Part shown: piece by piece, positions 1-5,725 of the stretch
Numbering within the stretch: position 1 is the stretch's first letter
Layout: every line of letters begins with the position of its first letter
Assembly: GCA_018901675.1 (NCBI GenBank)
Contig: JAHIEH010000066.1
Span: 1 to 13,013, forward strand
Length of the DNA: 13,013 nt
Reading direction: 5' to 3'
Source: Nanobdellota archaeon
GTDB lineage: Archaea > Nanobdellota > Nanobdellia > Pacearchaeales > GW2011-AR1
The notes under the pieces: generated by a model
The model's database searches: none
What the model was told of the DNA's origin: nothing
Seen by the model: only the letters and a program-made list of their open reading frames with translations
Position numbers and translations under genes: made by a program

Positions 1-23
1 AAAACTTTCTATCTTGCGAAATG

Positions 24-33
24 TTTTTATATT
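24..33 (+). promoter_or_regulatory. TATA-like box of the first gene
   Basis: A T/A-rich stretch (TTTTTATATT) is centred about 25 nt upstream of the ATG at 53. This spacing recurs before most genes in the window and suggests a transcript starting at or near that ATG. It is the reason for preferring the ATG at 53 to the one at 14. The base composition is AT-rich, so a chance match is possible. Confidence 0.4.
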
Positions 34-52
34 ATCTTTGTTTCAAGATATT

Positions 53-358
53 ATGGCACTTGGAGCAGCTTTTTTAATAATAGGGGTATTAATTGCAGGT
101 ATCTGGATAATCCTTGAGTTTAAGCGATTCAGGCATAAGTTTTTTGCAATATTTTTGATTTTATTAATTTTGTTTTTTTATGTAACTTTTAGCTATACTA
201 TCAAGGGAAAAAATGTTGATCTAAGAACAGCTCCTGGGGTGGTAAACGCTGTTAAAATTTATTTTTCATGGCTGGTTTCAGCTTCGATGAATGTAAAAGC
301 TATAACGACTAATGCGATTAAAATGAATTGGGGTGGTAATCAAACTTCCGGGGGGTAA
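53..358 (+). CDS. small two-helix membrane protein, paralogue of the next gene
   Basis: Unrecognised 101-aa protein. Residues about 2-22 (from MALGAAFLIIG) form a hydrophobic helix, a short basic stretch follows (KRFRHK), and a second very hydrophobic helix spans about 34-50. The C-terminal half is soluble and ends in Gly/Ser/Asn. An ATG at 14 would add 13 residues; 53 is preferred because a TATA-like box lies about 25 nt before it and because a helix then begins directly at the N-terminus. The C-terminal stretch YFSWLVSASMNVKAITTNAI aligns without gaps with YLGWVDNFSVNLKQVTGNVV in the next gene, so the two look like a diverged tandem duplication. The next gene starts 7 nt downstream, suggesting one transcript. 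Function unknown; the family resembles small DPANN membrane proteins. Confidence 0.7.
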   Translation: MALGAAFLIIGVLIAGIWIILEFKRFRHKFFAIFLILLILFFYVTFSYTIKGKNVDLRTAPGVVNAVKIYFSWLVSASMNVKAITTNAIKMNWGGNQTSGG

Positions 359-365
359 ATTTGTT

Positions 366-578
366 ATGAAGACATTTTTAATAATTATGATGTTTTTTGT
401 TATTGGCGCCTTATTTGTAATCAGCAACAATAACCTTGCAATGTCCAAACAGGAAAACATAGTAAAGTTTACTGAGCTTTATCTTGGATGGGTGGATAAT
501 TTTTCTGTGAATTTAAAGCAAGTAACTGGAAATGTTGTTAGACTGGAATGGTTTCCTGATAATTCTGAAGGTCAATAA
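366..578 (+). CDS. small single-helix membrane protein
   Basis: Unrecognised 70-aa protein. The start chosen is the ATG at 366, giving MKTFLIIMMFFVIGALFVIS: one N-terminal hydrophobic helix with a Lys at residue 2, followed by a soluble tail of about 50 residues, so probably an N-terminal membrane anchor or uncleaved signal. A longer reading from 333 would overlap the preceding gene and put a glycine-rich stretch before the helix, so it is rejected. The tail matches the tail of the preceding gene (conserved Y-x-x-W, then S-x-N-x-K, then the final R/K-x-x-W). The gene lies 7 nt after the previous stop and is probably cotranscribed. Function unknown. Confidence 0.65.
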   Translation: MKTFLIIMMFFVIGALFVISNNNLAMSKQENIVKFTELYLGWVDNFSVNLKQVTGNVVRLEWFPDNSEGQ

Positions 579-601
579 TTAATAACCAACCAAACCGAAA
601 T

Positions 602-610
602 ACTTAAAAA
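602..610 (+). promoter_or_regulatory. TATA-like box for the 92-aa membrane gene
   Basis: ACTTAAAAA is centred about 28 nt before the ATG at 635, preceded by purine-rich CCGAAA that could serve as a BRE. This implies a leaderless or nearly leaderless mRNA. Confidence 0.5.
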
Positions 611-634
611 CTATATTCGATTATATATATTGTA

Positions 635-913
635 ATGGCAAAAAGAAAAAAGAGGGCAGTTAAGAGGAGAGTTAATCGAGTTGGAACTATTCAGAAAACA
701 GAGAACTCTGGCGCAAGGCGATTCGGATTGATTATTAAAAATTTAGTCCTTTTCTTGGTTTTATCTTTGGGAAGCATACTTCTTCACAACTTAGTTACGA
801 ATGAGTTTTTGAATAATTTATTTTATGTTTTAGCCATTGTAATGGGCACAGTTGCTTTTGCATTTTTAATTTTGTTGATGATATTCTTTGCTCTAAGATT
901 GATGAGAAAATAA
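635..913 (+). CDS. small membrane protein with strongly basic N-terminus
   Basis: Unrecognised 92-aa protein. Residues 2-31 are rich in Lys and Arg (MAKRKKRAVKRRVNR), predicted cytoplasmic and possibly nucleic-acid or lipid contacting. Two hydrophobic helices follow at about 31-50 and 62-87, ending with a basic LRLMRK. This hairpin topology would place both ends in the cytoplasm by the positive-inside rule. It is monocistronic: its own TATA-like box lies upstream and about 154 nt separate it from the tRNA gene. Short proteins of this style are frequent in DPANN genomes, but I cannot assign a function. Confidence 0.7.
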   Translation: MAKRKKRAVKRRVNRVGTIQKTENSGARRFGLIIKNLVLFLVLSLGSILLHNLVTNEFLNNLFYVLAIVMGTVAFAFLILLMIFFALRLMRK

Positions 914-1067
914 AATTCTTTAAACCCAGTTTTTAGCGGGATTGGATGATTAACGGAGTTATCATATATCTATAAGATTATTATCAAATTTTTATAAAAA
1001 GAGTAATTTTTTATAGTCTGTTTTTTCTTTATTAATAGCCGAAATTAGATTCAGCAGAGAGATTAAC
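914..1067. other. intergenic region before the tRNA
   Basis: T-runs at 930-934 could end the upstream transcript. AT-rich TATA-like stretches lie at about 988-1000 (TTTTTATAAAAAG) and 1025-1036; either could drive the tRNA gene at 1068, but they cannot be told apart by eye. No ORF of note. Confidence 0.35.
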
Positions 1068-1210
1068 GCCTCCTTAGCTCAGTTGGTAGAGCACCATCTC
1101 GGTAATAAGCAGAACCTAACGGTTCTTCCTTAGACCATCTCCCTTGAATTTGCTTCAAGAGTGATGATCCTGAAAAGGTGGGGGTCCTGAGTTCAATCCT
1201 CAGAGGAGGC
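1068..1210 (+). tRNA. intron-containing tRNA, probably tRNA-Thr(GGT)
   Basis: A complete cloverleaf interrupted by a 71-nt intron. Acceptor GCCTCCT pairs with AGGAGGC; D arm is GCTC/GAGC; anticodon stem CCATC pairs with GGTGG (one G-U); T arm is CTGAG-TTCAATC-CTCAG. With the canonical archaeal splice site after position 37, exon 1 is 1068-1104 and exon 2 is 1176-1210, giving loop TCGGTAA, anticodon GGT (Thr). The canonical precursor helix is present: loop bases TCGG (1099-1102) pair with intron CTGA (1170-1173) next to an AAA bulge at the 3' splice site. G1-C72, C2-G71 and a following T at 1211 (U73) fit archaeal tRNA-Thr identity. Position 33 would be C rather than the near-universal U. Alternatively, exon 1 to 1098 plus exon 2 from 1170 gives loop CTGAAAA, a textbook tRNA-Phe(GAA). 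CCA is not encoded. Confidence 0.85.
1105..1175 (+). other. archaeal tRNA intron (71 nt) with two hairpins
   Basis: The insertion after tRNA position 37 contains two hairpins: AGAACC/GGTTCT with loop TAAC (1111-1126) and CTTGAA/TTCAAG with loop TTTGC (1143-1159). The 7-mer CCATCTC of the anticodon stem (1094-1100) recurs inside the intron at 1135-1141, and its CATC can pair with GATG at 1163-1166. The intron side of the 5' bulge does not form a strong second helix, so the splice motif would be a relaxed bulge-helix-loop type. Boundaries are inferred, not proven. Confidence 0.6.
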
Positions 1211-1220
1211 TTTCAATAAA

Positions 1221-1229
1221 CTTATAAAC
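1221..1229 (+). promoter_or_regulatory. TATA-like box upstream of a 19-codon ORF
   Basis: CTTATAAAC is centred about 26 nt before the ATG at 1251. A second TATA-like stretch, TTTAATTAAAA at 1289-1299, is about 24 nt before the ATG at 1318, so the downstream gene may use either. Confidence 0.35.
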
Positions 1230-1250
1230 TGCGCTTATTAGGTTTAAAAC

Positions 1251-1310
1251 ATGGAAAAAGAAAACAGGATGTTTTCTTATCCACAAAATTTAATTAAAAC
1301 AAATAGGTAA
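1251..1310 (+). CDS. possible 19-aa upstream ORF
   Basis: An ATG placed at leaderless distance from a TATA-like box opens a 19-codon frame (MEKENRMFSYPQ...) that ends with TAA 7 nt before the ATG at 1318. An 8-bp inverted repeat lies within it (see the hairpin entry). There is no codon bias evidence at this length; it may be noncoding leader sequence. Confidence 0.2.
   Translation: MEKENRMFSYPQNLIKTNR
1258..1278 (+). promoter_or_regulatory. perfect 8-bp hairpin ahead of the 163-aa gene
   Basis: AAGAAAAC (1258-1265) and GTTTTCTT (1271-1278) flank the loop AGGAT; GGA at 1253-1255 and TCC at 1280-1282 can extend the stem. It could be an operator or an mRNA hairpin. No role can be read from the sequence. 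Confidence 0.35.
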
Positions 1311-1317
1311 AAATTTT

Positions 1318-1809
1318 ATGGCAAAAGAAAAAAAATCATGCTTGGCTGAATTGAAAAAGGAGTATGAAATTCTCCAGAAAAAACATAATCTCCCTAGTTT
1401 TAAGGAGTTGAATGAAGAATTCAGTGTTGAGAAAGTTACTGAAGTTGAAACAGATTATTTACTTAGAGAGATGAGGCGATATATAGCAGACAAAATCTCC
1501 AATTATATGAGGCTGGTGGAAACAATGCTCAACCCGGTAAATGCGCCAATGTCTGTTTTTTCAATGATAAAAACACTTGGCACAAGCGATAAAAAATTGC
1601 TTTTAGAAGCATACAAGAAAATGGTAGAAATAGAAATTAAGCTGATGAAAATAGACATAGAATACTCTGAAAAAGGTGAAGCAGAATTTATAAAATTCGT
1701 ATTTGACAGCTGGCAGGAGATTAAGAAAAAAATAATTGATGTTGCAGGTACAATTGAGAAAAACATTGATAATAAGTTTGAAAATTCAAATAAGGGTTAT
1801 TTTGGGTGA
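1318..1809 (+). CDS. hypothetical helical cytoplasmic protein (163 aa)
   Basis: Unrecognised protein. It has a Lys/Glu-rich N-terminus (MAKEKKSCLAELKKEYEILQ), no signal peptide and no membrane helix, and is predicted almost fully alpha-helical: residues about 8-35, 45-72, 83-115 and 118-155 alternate charged and hydrophobic residues. A central stretch with Asn-Pro and Ala-Pro (about 72-78) probably makes a turn between two helical halves. It ends in GYFG. The start at 1318 has a TATA-like stretch about 24 nt upstream, with another about 93 nt upstream. It converges with pheT. A T6 run at 1829-1834 may end its transcript. No catalytic motif was seen. Confidence 0.7.
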   Translation: MAKEKKSCLAELKKEYEILQKKHNLPSFKELNEEFSVEKVTEVETDYLLREMRRYIADKISNYMRLVETMLNPVNAPMSVFSMIKTLGTSDKKLLLEAYKKMVEIEIKLMKIDIEYSEKGEAEFIKFVFDSWQEIKKKIIDVAGTIEKNIDNKFENSNKGYFG

Positions 1810-1828
1810 GATTGTTATCCCGTTTGCC

Positions 1829-1834
1829 TTTTTT
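1829..1834 (+). terminator. T-tract after the 163-aa gene
   Basis: A run of six T's 20 nt after the stop codon, in the convergent interval with pheT. Archaeal termination commonly uses such U-tracts without a hairpin. Weak evidence in AT-rich DNA. Confidence 0.3.
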
Positions 1835-1966
1835 AAATAAGTTCTGGAAGCAATAGGACATTTTTATCCCATAAATGCTTCGGTTAATTTTAAACACAAT
1901 TTCCTCCTGGTTTCCATTTGGTATGGAGTTAGAGTTTATTATAATTTTCGTTTCTCGTTTTCAGCC

Positions 1967-3634
1967 TTAATCTGTTCCAAGCTTTTCAAAAATATCTTCC
2001 AGGCTTATTTCACAGAGTGAAACAGGCATTTTTATTCTCCAATTGCTAAGTATTTTTGGATGGATTTCCCCTAGATAGCCGATGGTTTTTCCCTCAAATA
2101 TAATCTTTGCTGTCCTGCCTTCAATGAAGTGAACAGGGGCATCTTGCTGAATATCCGGCTCATCTATTTTTATGTTTAAATCCATCATCTTAAACAGGTA
2201 CTCTATCACCTGCTTTGCTTCTGTAAAATTTCCAGGAGTAATTGCAAGGCAAAGTTTCTCACTCTCGCTTATTTCATTTGTTTTTTCTGAAACGCAGAAA
2301 ACTCTCCCGGTTTCAAAAATTTTCTGAGGGTATTCCACATCCACATTCTCAGACAGGATTTTCAGCGCATAGTGGCTTAAATCTTTTCTTAAAATGTTAT
2401 AGTCTGTTTTTGAATTTTCAATTTCTAAAACTTCTTTGCTGTTTTTCTCATTCAAGCCCATTTTAGCAAATTGGTCTGGCTTTTTCGTCAAATGAAAATT
2501 AGAAAGCTCAAGGAAGTTTAATCCAGTCAGTATTTCTGAGATTTTTCTTTTTATTATCTCTGTTTGAGATTCCTGCCCGATAGTGGATATCTCAGGGATT
2601 TCCGGCGTGAAATTTTCATAGCCATAAGCAATCGCTATATCTTCTATTAAATCAACTTCATGCAATACATCCACTCTCCAAGCAGGGATTTCTACAATAC
2701 CTTTGCTGTAATTATGCCCCATTTTCTCAAGCAAATTTTTTATTTCTTTTTCCTTTAATTCAAGGCCGAGCAGTTTATTTGCATCGTCCAAATTAATTTT
2801 CATTTTTTCGGGAGCTAAATCCGGAGTGAGATAAGTTCTTTTGTATTTAACTTCCATTTGGTAAATTTCTCCGCCCATATCCGCAAGAGTTGTGGTGATA
2901 ATATTCAAACATTTATTCAAGGCCGCCCAATCAAAGCCAGAACATTCAATAAAAACATCTTTGGTTTCCTGCGTTATTTTTCCTGTCAAATCAGAGTTTA
3001 TAACCGGTGGCATGCTGAGTATTTTATTCTCTGCATCTATGAATACTGGAAACTTCACTTTTCCAGCCAAGAGGTGCGCATATTCTTTCCCTGCAGGGTG
3101 CTTCTGTAAAATTTCCAAGCCAGACATTTCTCTTTCGGATTCTAAGGGCCGGAATTTTATCTTGTCCGGCTCTAAGGCTTTGAAAGTTATTGGAAGTTTT
3201 ATTTTCTCAAGTGGATAGATGCCTATTGCTAATTTTTTTCTCTTTCTTCCTAAAGTAAAATGTATTTTTTCCTGTACATCTATTATTTCTTTTATTTTTT
3301 CGCTGTCAAATTTTAAGTTTTTTACAATTGCGCAGACAGTGTAAGGCCTTATAGAATTTACCGAGCTGTCGACTGTGACCCTGTAGTTTTTTTCCGGCTT
3401 GTTTATCTTGTAAGAGATTAAACCTGTTTTTTTGCCTAAAAATCCTAAAAATGCTCTTTTGAAACCGTGGTATGAAAGCATGTCCGGGCGGTTTGGAAAA
3501 ATTTCCAGTTGCAATTCTTGTTCATTTATCGTTTCTATCGGAGTTCCAAACATTGCAATTCTTTCCTGCATTTTTTCATCTAGCTTTCCTATTTCTTTTT
3601 CAAAGATTTTTTTGTTTATGCTTATTATTGCCAT
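1967..3634 (-). CDS. pheT: phenylalanyl-tRNA synthetase beta subunit
   Basis: Archaeal-type PheT, 555 aa, partner of PheS in the (alpha-beta)2 enzyme that charges tRNA-Phe in the cytoplasm. Visible blocks: N-terminal region with EIFPNRPDMLSYHG (residues 44-57); the B3/B4 editing domain at about 80-240, containing FRPLESEREMSGLEI and MPPVINSD; the B5 domain at about 272-345 with the signature WRVDVLHEVDLIEDIAIAYG; then the catalytic-like core to the C-terminus, with ETGRVF and GYLGEIHPKIL. The length is normal for the archaeal/eukaryotic form, which lacks the bacterial EMAP and C-terminal anticodon-binding domains. The ATG at 3634 lies 4 nt after the stop of the preceding small membrane gene, so it depends on the operon transcript and probably on translational coupling. 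Confidence 0.95.
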   Translation of the reverse strand: MAIISINKKIFEKEIGKLDEKMQERIAMFGTPIETINEQELQLEIFPNRPDMLSYHGFKRAFLGFLGKKTGLISYKINKPEKNYRVTVDSSVNSIRPYTVCAIVKNLKFDSEKIKEIIDVQEKIHFTLGRKRKKLAIGIYPLEKIKLPITFKALEPDKIKFRPLESEREMSGLEILQKHPAGKEYAHLLAGKVKFPVFIDAENKILSMPPVINSDLTGKITQETKDVFIECSGFDWAALNKCLNIITTTLADMGGEIYQMEVKYKRTYLTPDLAPEKMKINLDDANKLLGLELKEKEIKNLLEKMGHNYSKGIVEIPAWRVDVLHEVDLIEDIAIAYGYENFTPEIPEISTIGQESQTEIIKRKISEILTGLNFLELSNFHLTKKPDQFAKMGLNEKNSKEVLEIENSKTDYNILRKDLSHYALKILSENVDVEYPQKIFETGRVFCVSEKTNEISESEKLCLAITPGNFTEAKQVIEYLFKMMDLNIKIDEPDIQQDAPVHFIEGRTAKIIFEGKTIGYLGEIHPKILSNWRIKMPVSLCEISLEDIFEKLGTD

Positions 3635-3638
3635 GTTT

Positions 3639-3908
3639 TTATTTTCTAATTAATGACTTAATCTCATTTAATTTATTATCTACTCCTAAAAATTTATTGC
3701 TTATATTATTTCTTATTTTCTCAAAACCAATTGCTGTTTTCTTATCAATTTGAAATAATGTTTTCCACAATAGTAGTTCCGATGTTGCTACAAACAAGGT
3801 TATCATTAATAACCCATTTTCTGTTGGTGGAGAGCCGGCAAGCATCCATATGGCTACGGCTATTATCGCTGTTATCAATATCCAAAATATAATGTTTTCT
3901 ATTCTCAT
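3639..3908 (-). CDS. small two-helix membrane protein inside the phe operon
   Basis: An 89-aa protein (MRIENIIFWILITAIIAVAI...). One hydrophobic helix spans residues 5-25; a short loop with GSPPTENG follows and a second hydrophobic segment at about 33-50. The remaining 39 residues are soluble, charged and helical (KTLFQIDKKTAIGFEKIRNN...), possibly a short coiled coil. The start chosen is the ATG at 3908, only 1 nt after the stop of the 32-aa gene; a longer frame from 3932 would overlap that gene by 23 nt. Its first helix resembles the entire 32-aa neighbour (x-I-L/I-F-W-I/L-L-I), so the pair may be duplicates. Its position between pheS and pheT suggests only cotranscription; a role in aminoacylation is not shown. 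Confidence 0.7.
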   Translation of the reverse strand: MRIENIIFWILITAIIAVAIWMLAGSPPTENGLLMITLFVATSELLLWKTLFQIDKKTAIGFEKIRNNISNKFLGVDNKLNEIKSLIRK

Positions 3909-3909
3909 T

Positions 3910-4008
3910 TTATACTGGTCTGAATAAGGCATAAATTCCTAATGATATCAGTGTTATTATAAGCAACCAAAACAATATTTCTGATAAGTTTATTTTTATT
4001 TTTGCCAT
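3910..4008 (-). CDS. 32-aa single-helix membrane peptide between pheS and the 89-aa gene
   Basis: A very small ORF: ATG at 4008, TAA ending at 3910. The peptide begins MAKIKINLSEILFWLLIITL and ends with a basic-aromatic FRPV. It is a single transmembrane helix with a basic N-terminal tail. The start is 1 nt after the pheS TGA and the stop is 1 nt before the next ATG, which is strong positional evidence that it is a real translated unit in a tightly packed operon. Its helix resembles that of the next gene (EILFWLLIITL versus NIIFWILITAI). Function unknown. Confidence 0.6.
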   Translation of the reverse strand: MAKIKINLSEILFWLLIITLISLGIYALFRPV

Positions 4009-4009
4009 A

Positions 4010-5548
4010 TCATTTTATCCAAAATTTAATTTTTCTCAGCAATGACAAGTCATTTTTATAAAACTCACGCAGGTCCTGGATGTTGTAAATTCTCATTATC
4101 ATTCTGTCAAAGCCAGGACCCCATGCTAAAACCGGAATTGGCTTTCCAAGCAGAGGTTCTGTAACTTCCGGCCTGAAAATTCCTGCGCCAAATACTTCCA
4201 TCCATTTTTGTTTTTCTTCATTCCATACATCTCCTTCCAAACTCGGTTCTGTGTATGGGAAATAAGCAGGGCGAAATCTCACTTTCTCAAATCCCATCTT
4301 TTTTGCAAATTCTTTTAAGTAGCCAATCAAGTGCTTGAAGTTTGCATTTTCATCCACAACAATTCCCTCTGTCTGGTTGAATTCAAACCCATGCCCCCAG
4401 TCAATTGTTTCGTTTCTGAAGCATTTTCCAACTGCGAAGAATTTTGCAGGCAGTTCTTTTAAGCCAGCTTCTCCAAGTTTCGCGAGAGTTTGTGCGGATA
4501 AGCAGGTGGTATGGGTTCTGAGAACAAGTCTTTTAGCTTCTTCTTCATTCCAAGAATATTGCCAACCCTTGCTTCCATTTACTCCTTTTTCATGGGATTG
4601 CTTTACTGCCTTTACAATTTTGCTGGCAGGAAGTTCTGTTTTTTTGTTAATAAAAAAAGTGTCCTGCATTTCTCTTACTGGATGGTCTTGAGCTGTGAAG
4701 AGAGCATCAAAATTCCAGAAACTGCTCTGCAATAAATTCCCGTTCATTTCTTTAAATCCCATTTCAGTCCATATTTTTCTTGCATAATCACTTGCTTGAT
4801 TCACAAAATGCCTTTTCCCCCCATTGATTTCTGGAACTTGGGAAGTAACATTATATCTTCTGAATTTTTTGCTTTTCCAAACCCCTTTTTTTAAAATTTC
4901 AGGAGTTAAGCTTTCTATTAAATCCTCAATGTTTAAATCCTGCTTTAAAATTTTCTTACCAAGTTCAGTTATTTCAATCTCAATTATTGATTCTTCTCTT
5001 GTATCGATGATGTCTCTTCTGTTTTTTAAAGAGTCTAATGCAAATTTCTGCTCAGGGGTTAATGAGGCGATATTCAAAGGTAAATATTCAATAAAGCTCT
5101 CTTCAAGGCTTTTTCTGGAGATTTCTTCTTTAGTTGTATTTAATATTATCTTCCCGTTTTTCAATTCTATAAATGCTTTTTTTTTCAGGGCGCCTATAGA
5201 TGCTTTAAATTCATCATCTGAAAGTTTGCTTTGTTTTTGAGCTTCTTCTAAAGAAATAATTTTTTTAGTGTCAAGAAGATTAAGAAGCCGTCTTTCAGGC
5301 AAACCCTTTCTTTTATATAATGCGCCATTTACCCCTATCTCCACTATTTTTTCTTTTTTGGTATTCAGGATTACTATTTTCTTGTTTTGAAGGTATTCTA
5401 ACGCTCTTAAAACCGCAACTTTATCCAAAGCAGATTTCCTGCAGATTTCCTGGATGTCTTTTTCTTTGATAAATGGCAGTATTCTTTTCTCGTTTGGGCT
5501 TAGATATTCTGCAATTTTTTTTATATCTTCCATTTTATTATTCTTCAT
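4010..5548 (-). CDS. pheS: phenylalanyl-tRNA synthetase alpha subunit
   Basis: Archaeal-type PheS, 512 aa, the class II catalytic subunit. Residues 1 to about 200 form tandem winged-helix domains as in archaeal/eukaryotic PheS. The catalytic core follows: VNQASDYARKIWTEMGF (about 249-265), FDALFTAQDHPVREMQDTFF (280-299), TCLSAQTL, motif 2 FRNETIDWGHGFEFNQTEG (377-395), the acceptor pocket region YFPYTEPSLE, and motif 3 GPGFDRMIMRIYNIQDLREF (477-496). The length is normal. Two starts are possible: 5548 (MKNNKMEDIKK) and 5533 (MEDIKK); neither has a TATA box at leaderless distance. The 5548 ATG directly abuts the TAA of a 30-codon leader ORF, in the same frame, so the mRNA very probably starts upstream at about 5641 and pheS is reached by reinitiation or internal initiation. 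Confidence 0.95.
   Translation of the reverse strand: MKNNKMEDIKKIAEYLSPNEKRILPFIKEKDIQEICRKSALDKVAVLRALEYLQNKKIVILNTKKEKIVEIGVNGALYKRKGLPERRLLNLLDTKKIISLEEAQKQSKLSDDEFKASIGALKKKAFIELKNGKIILNTTKEEISRKSLEESFIEYLPLNIASLTPEQKFALDSLKNRRDIIDTREESIIEIEITELGKKILKQDLNIEDLIESLTPEILKKGVWKSKKFRRYNVTSQVPEINGGKRHFVNQASDYARKIWTEMGFKEMNGNLLQSSFWNFDALFTAQDHPVREMQDTFFINKKTELPASKIVKAVKQSHEKGVNGSKGWQYSWNEEEAKRLVLRTHTTCLSAQTLAKLGEAGLKELPAKFFAVGKCFRNETIDWGHGFEFNQTEGIVVDENANFKHLIGYLKEFAKKMGFEKVRFRPAYFPYTEPSLEGDVWNEEKQKWMEVFGAGIFRPEVTEPLLGKPIPVLAWGPGFDRMIMRIYNIQDLREFYKNDLSLLRKIKFWIK
5524..5538 (-). repeat. 15-nt repeat around pheS codon 6, copy 1
   Basis: ATAAAATGGAAGATA occurs here around the internal pheS ATG (5533) and again at 5632-5646 around the leader ATG (5641). 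The two ATGs are 108 nt (36 codons) apart and in frame. Confidence 0.7.
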
Positions 5549-5641
5549 TTAAAATGGGAGGTTAGAAAATCTCCTGCTTTCAAAACTTCTTGTTTTGTAA
5601 GGACAGAAATCAATGATTTCTGTATTTTCTTTATCTTCCAT
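5549..5641 (-). CDS. 30-codon Phe-containing leader ORF upstream of pheS
   Basis: ATG at 5641, TAA at 5551-5549, immediately followed by the pheS ATG (TAAATG). The peptide starts MEDKENTEIIDF and has Phe at residues 12, 20, 25 and 30, the last being the final sense codon. A TATA-like box is centred about 27 nt upstream, so the leader ATG is at the predicted transcript start. Its DNA carries three successive inverted repeats (see separate entries). The combination suggests a regulatory leader peptide sensing Phe-tRNA supply, but Phe-codon attenuation of pheS is established only in bacteria; in archaea this is inference. The alternative is a degenerate duplicate of the pheS start: both begin with the same 15 nt. 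Confidence 0.45.
   Translation of the reverse strand: MEDKENTEIIDFCPYKTRSFESRRFSNLPF
5557..5574 (-). promoter_or_regulatory. short hairpin just before the pheS start
   Basis: GGAG and CTCC (5574-5571 and 5560-5557 on the minus strand) can form a 4-bp stem with a 10-nt loop, 9 nt before the pheS ATG. It is weak alone, but is the third inverted repeat in the leader. Confidence 0.25.
5581..5597 (-). promoter_or_regulatory. second hairpin in the pheS leader
   Basis: CAAAAC and GTTTTG form a 6-bp stem with loop AAGAA on the transcribed strand, covering leader codons 15-21 including the second Phe codon. Confidence 0.4.
5603..5623 (-). promoter_or_regulatory. near-perfect palindrome in the pheS leader
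   Basis: A 21-nt palindrome: arms ACAGAAATCA and TGATTTCTGT around one central base. As RNA it gives a 9-bp stem with a 3-nt loop covering leader codons 7-13, including the first Phe codon. As DNA it could be an operator, about 20-40 nt downstream of the predicted transcript start. Confidence 0.5.
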
Positions 5642-5646
5642 TTTAT
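5632..5646 (-). repeat. 15-nt repeat around the leader ATG, copy 2
   Basis: Identical to 5524-5538. Either a local duplication of the translation start region or a conserved start context. Confidence 0.7.
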
Positions 5647-5663
5647 AGTATTGGTAAAGCCAT

Positions 5664-5673
5664 ATTAAAAAAC
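5664..5673 (-). promoter_or_regulatory. TATA-like box of the pheS operon
   Basis: On the minus strand GTTTTTTAAT is centred about 27 nt before the leader ATG at 5641. No comparable box exists at that distance from either pheS ATG, which argues that the transcript includes the leader ORF. Confidence 0.5.
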
Positions 5674-5696
5674 TTTGTTTTGTATCCTACACAAAC

Positions 5697-5705
5697 TATT
5701 TATAC
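5697..5705 (+). promoter_or_regulatory. TATA-like box of the MEMO-family gene
   Basis: TATTTATAC centred about 25 nt before the ATG at 5726. This supports that start over the upstream in-frame ATG at 5675. It lies back to back with the pheS operon promoter. Confidence 0.5.
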
Positions 5706-5725
5706 ATTATGCGCCTATATCCATT

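Noticed and set aside
2242..3653. Plus-strand open frames opposite pheT
   Set aside because: Antisense to a well-supported PheT; no start context or domain content.
4335..5240. Long open frames on the plus strand opposite pheS
   Set aside because: They lie fully antisense to a clear PheS with class II motifs, and their translations have no recognisable domain. They are shadow frames.
5557..5623. T-box or other bacterial-type riboswitch before pheS
   Set aside because: No T-box core sequence or antiterminator/terminator pair is visible, and T-boxes are not expected in archaea.
5675..5725. N-terminal extension of the MEMO-family protein
   Set aside because: The family normally starts at the MRKP-like motif and the TATA-like box lies inside the extension.
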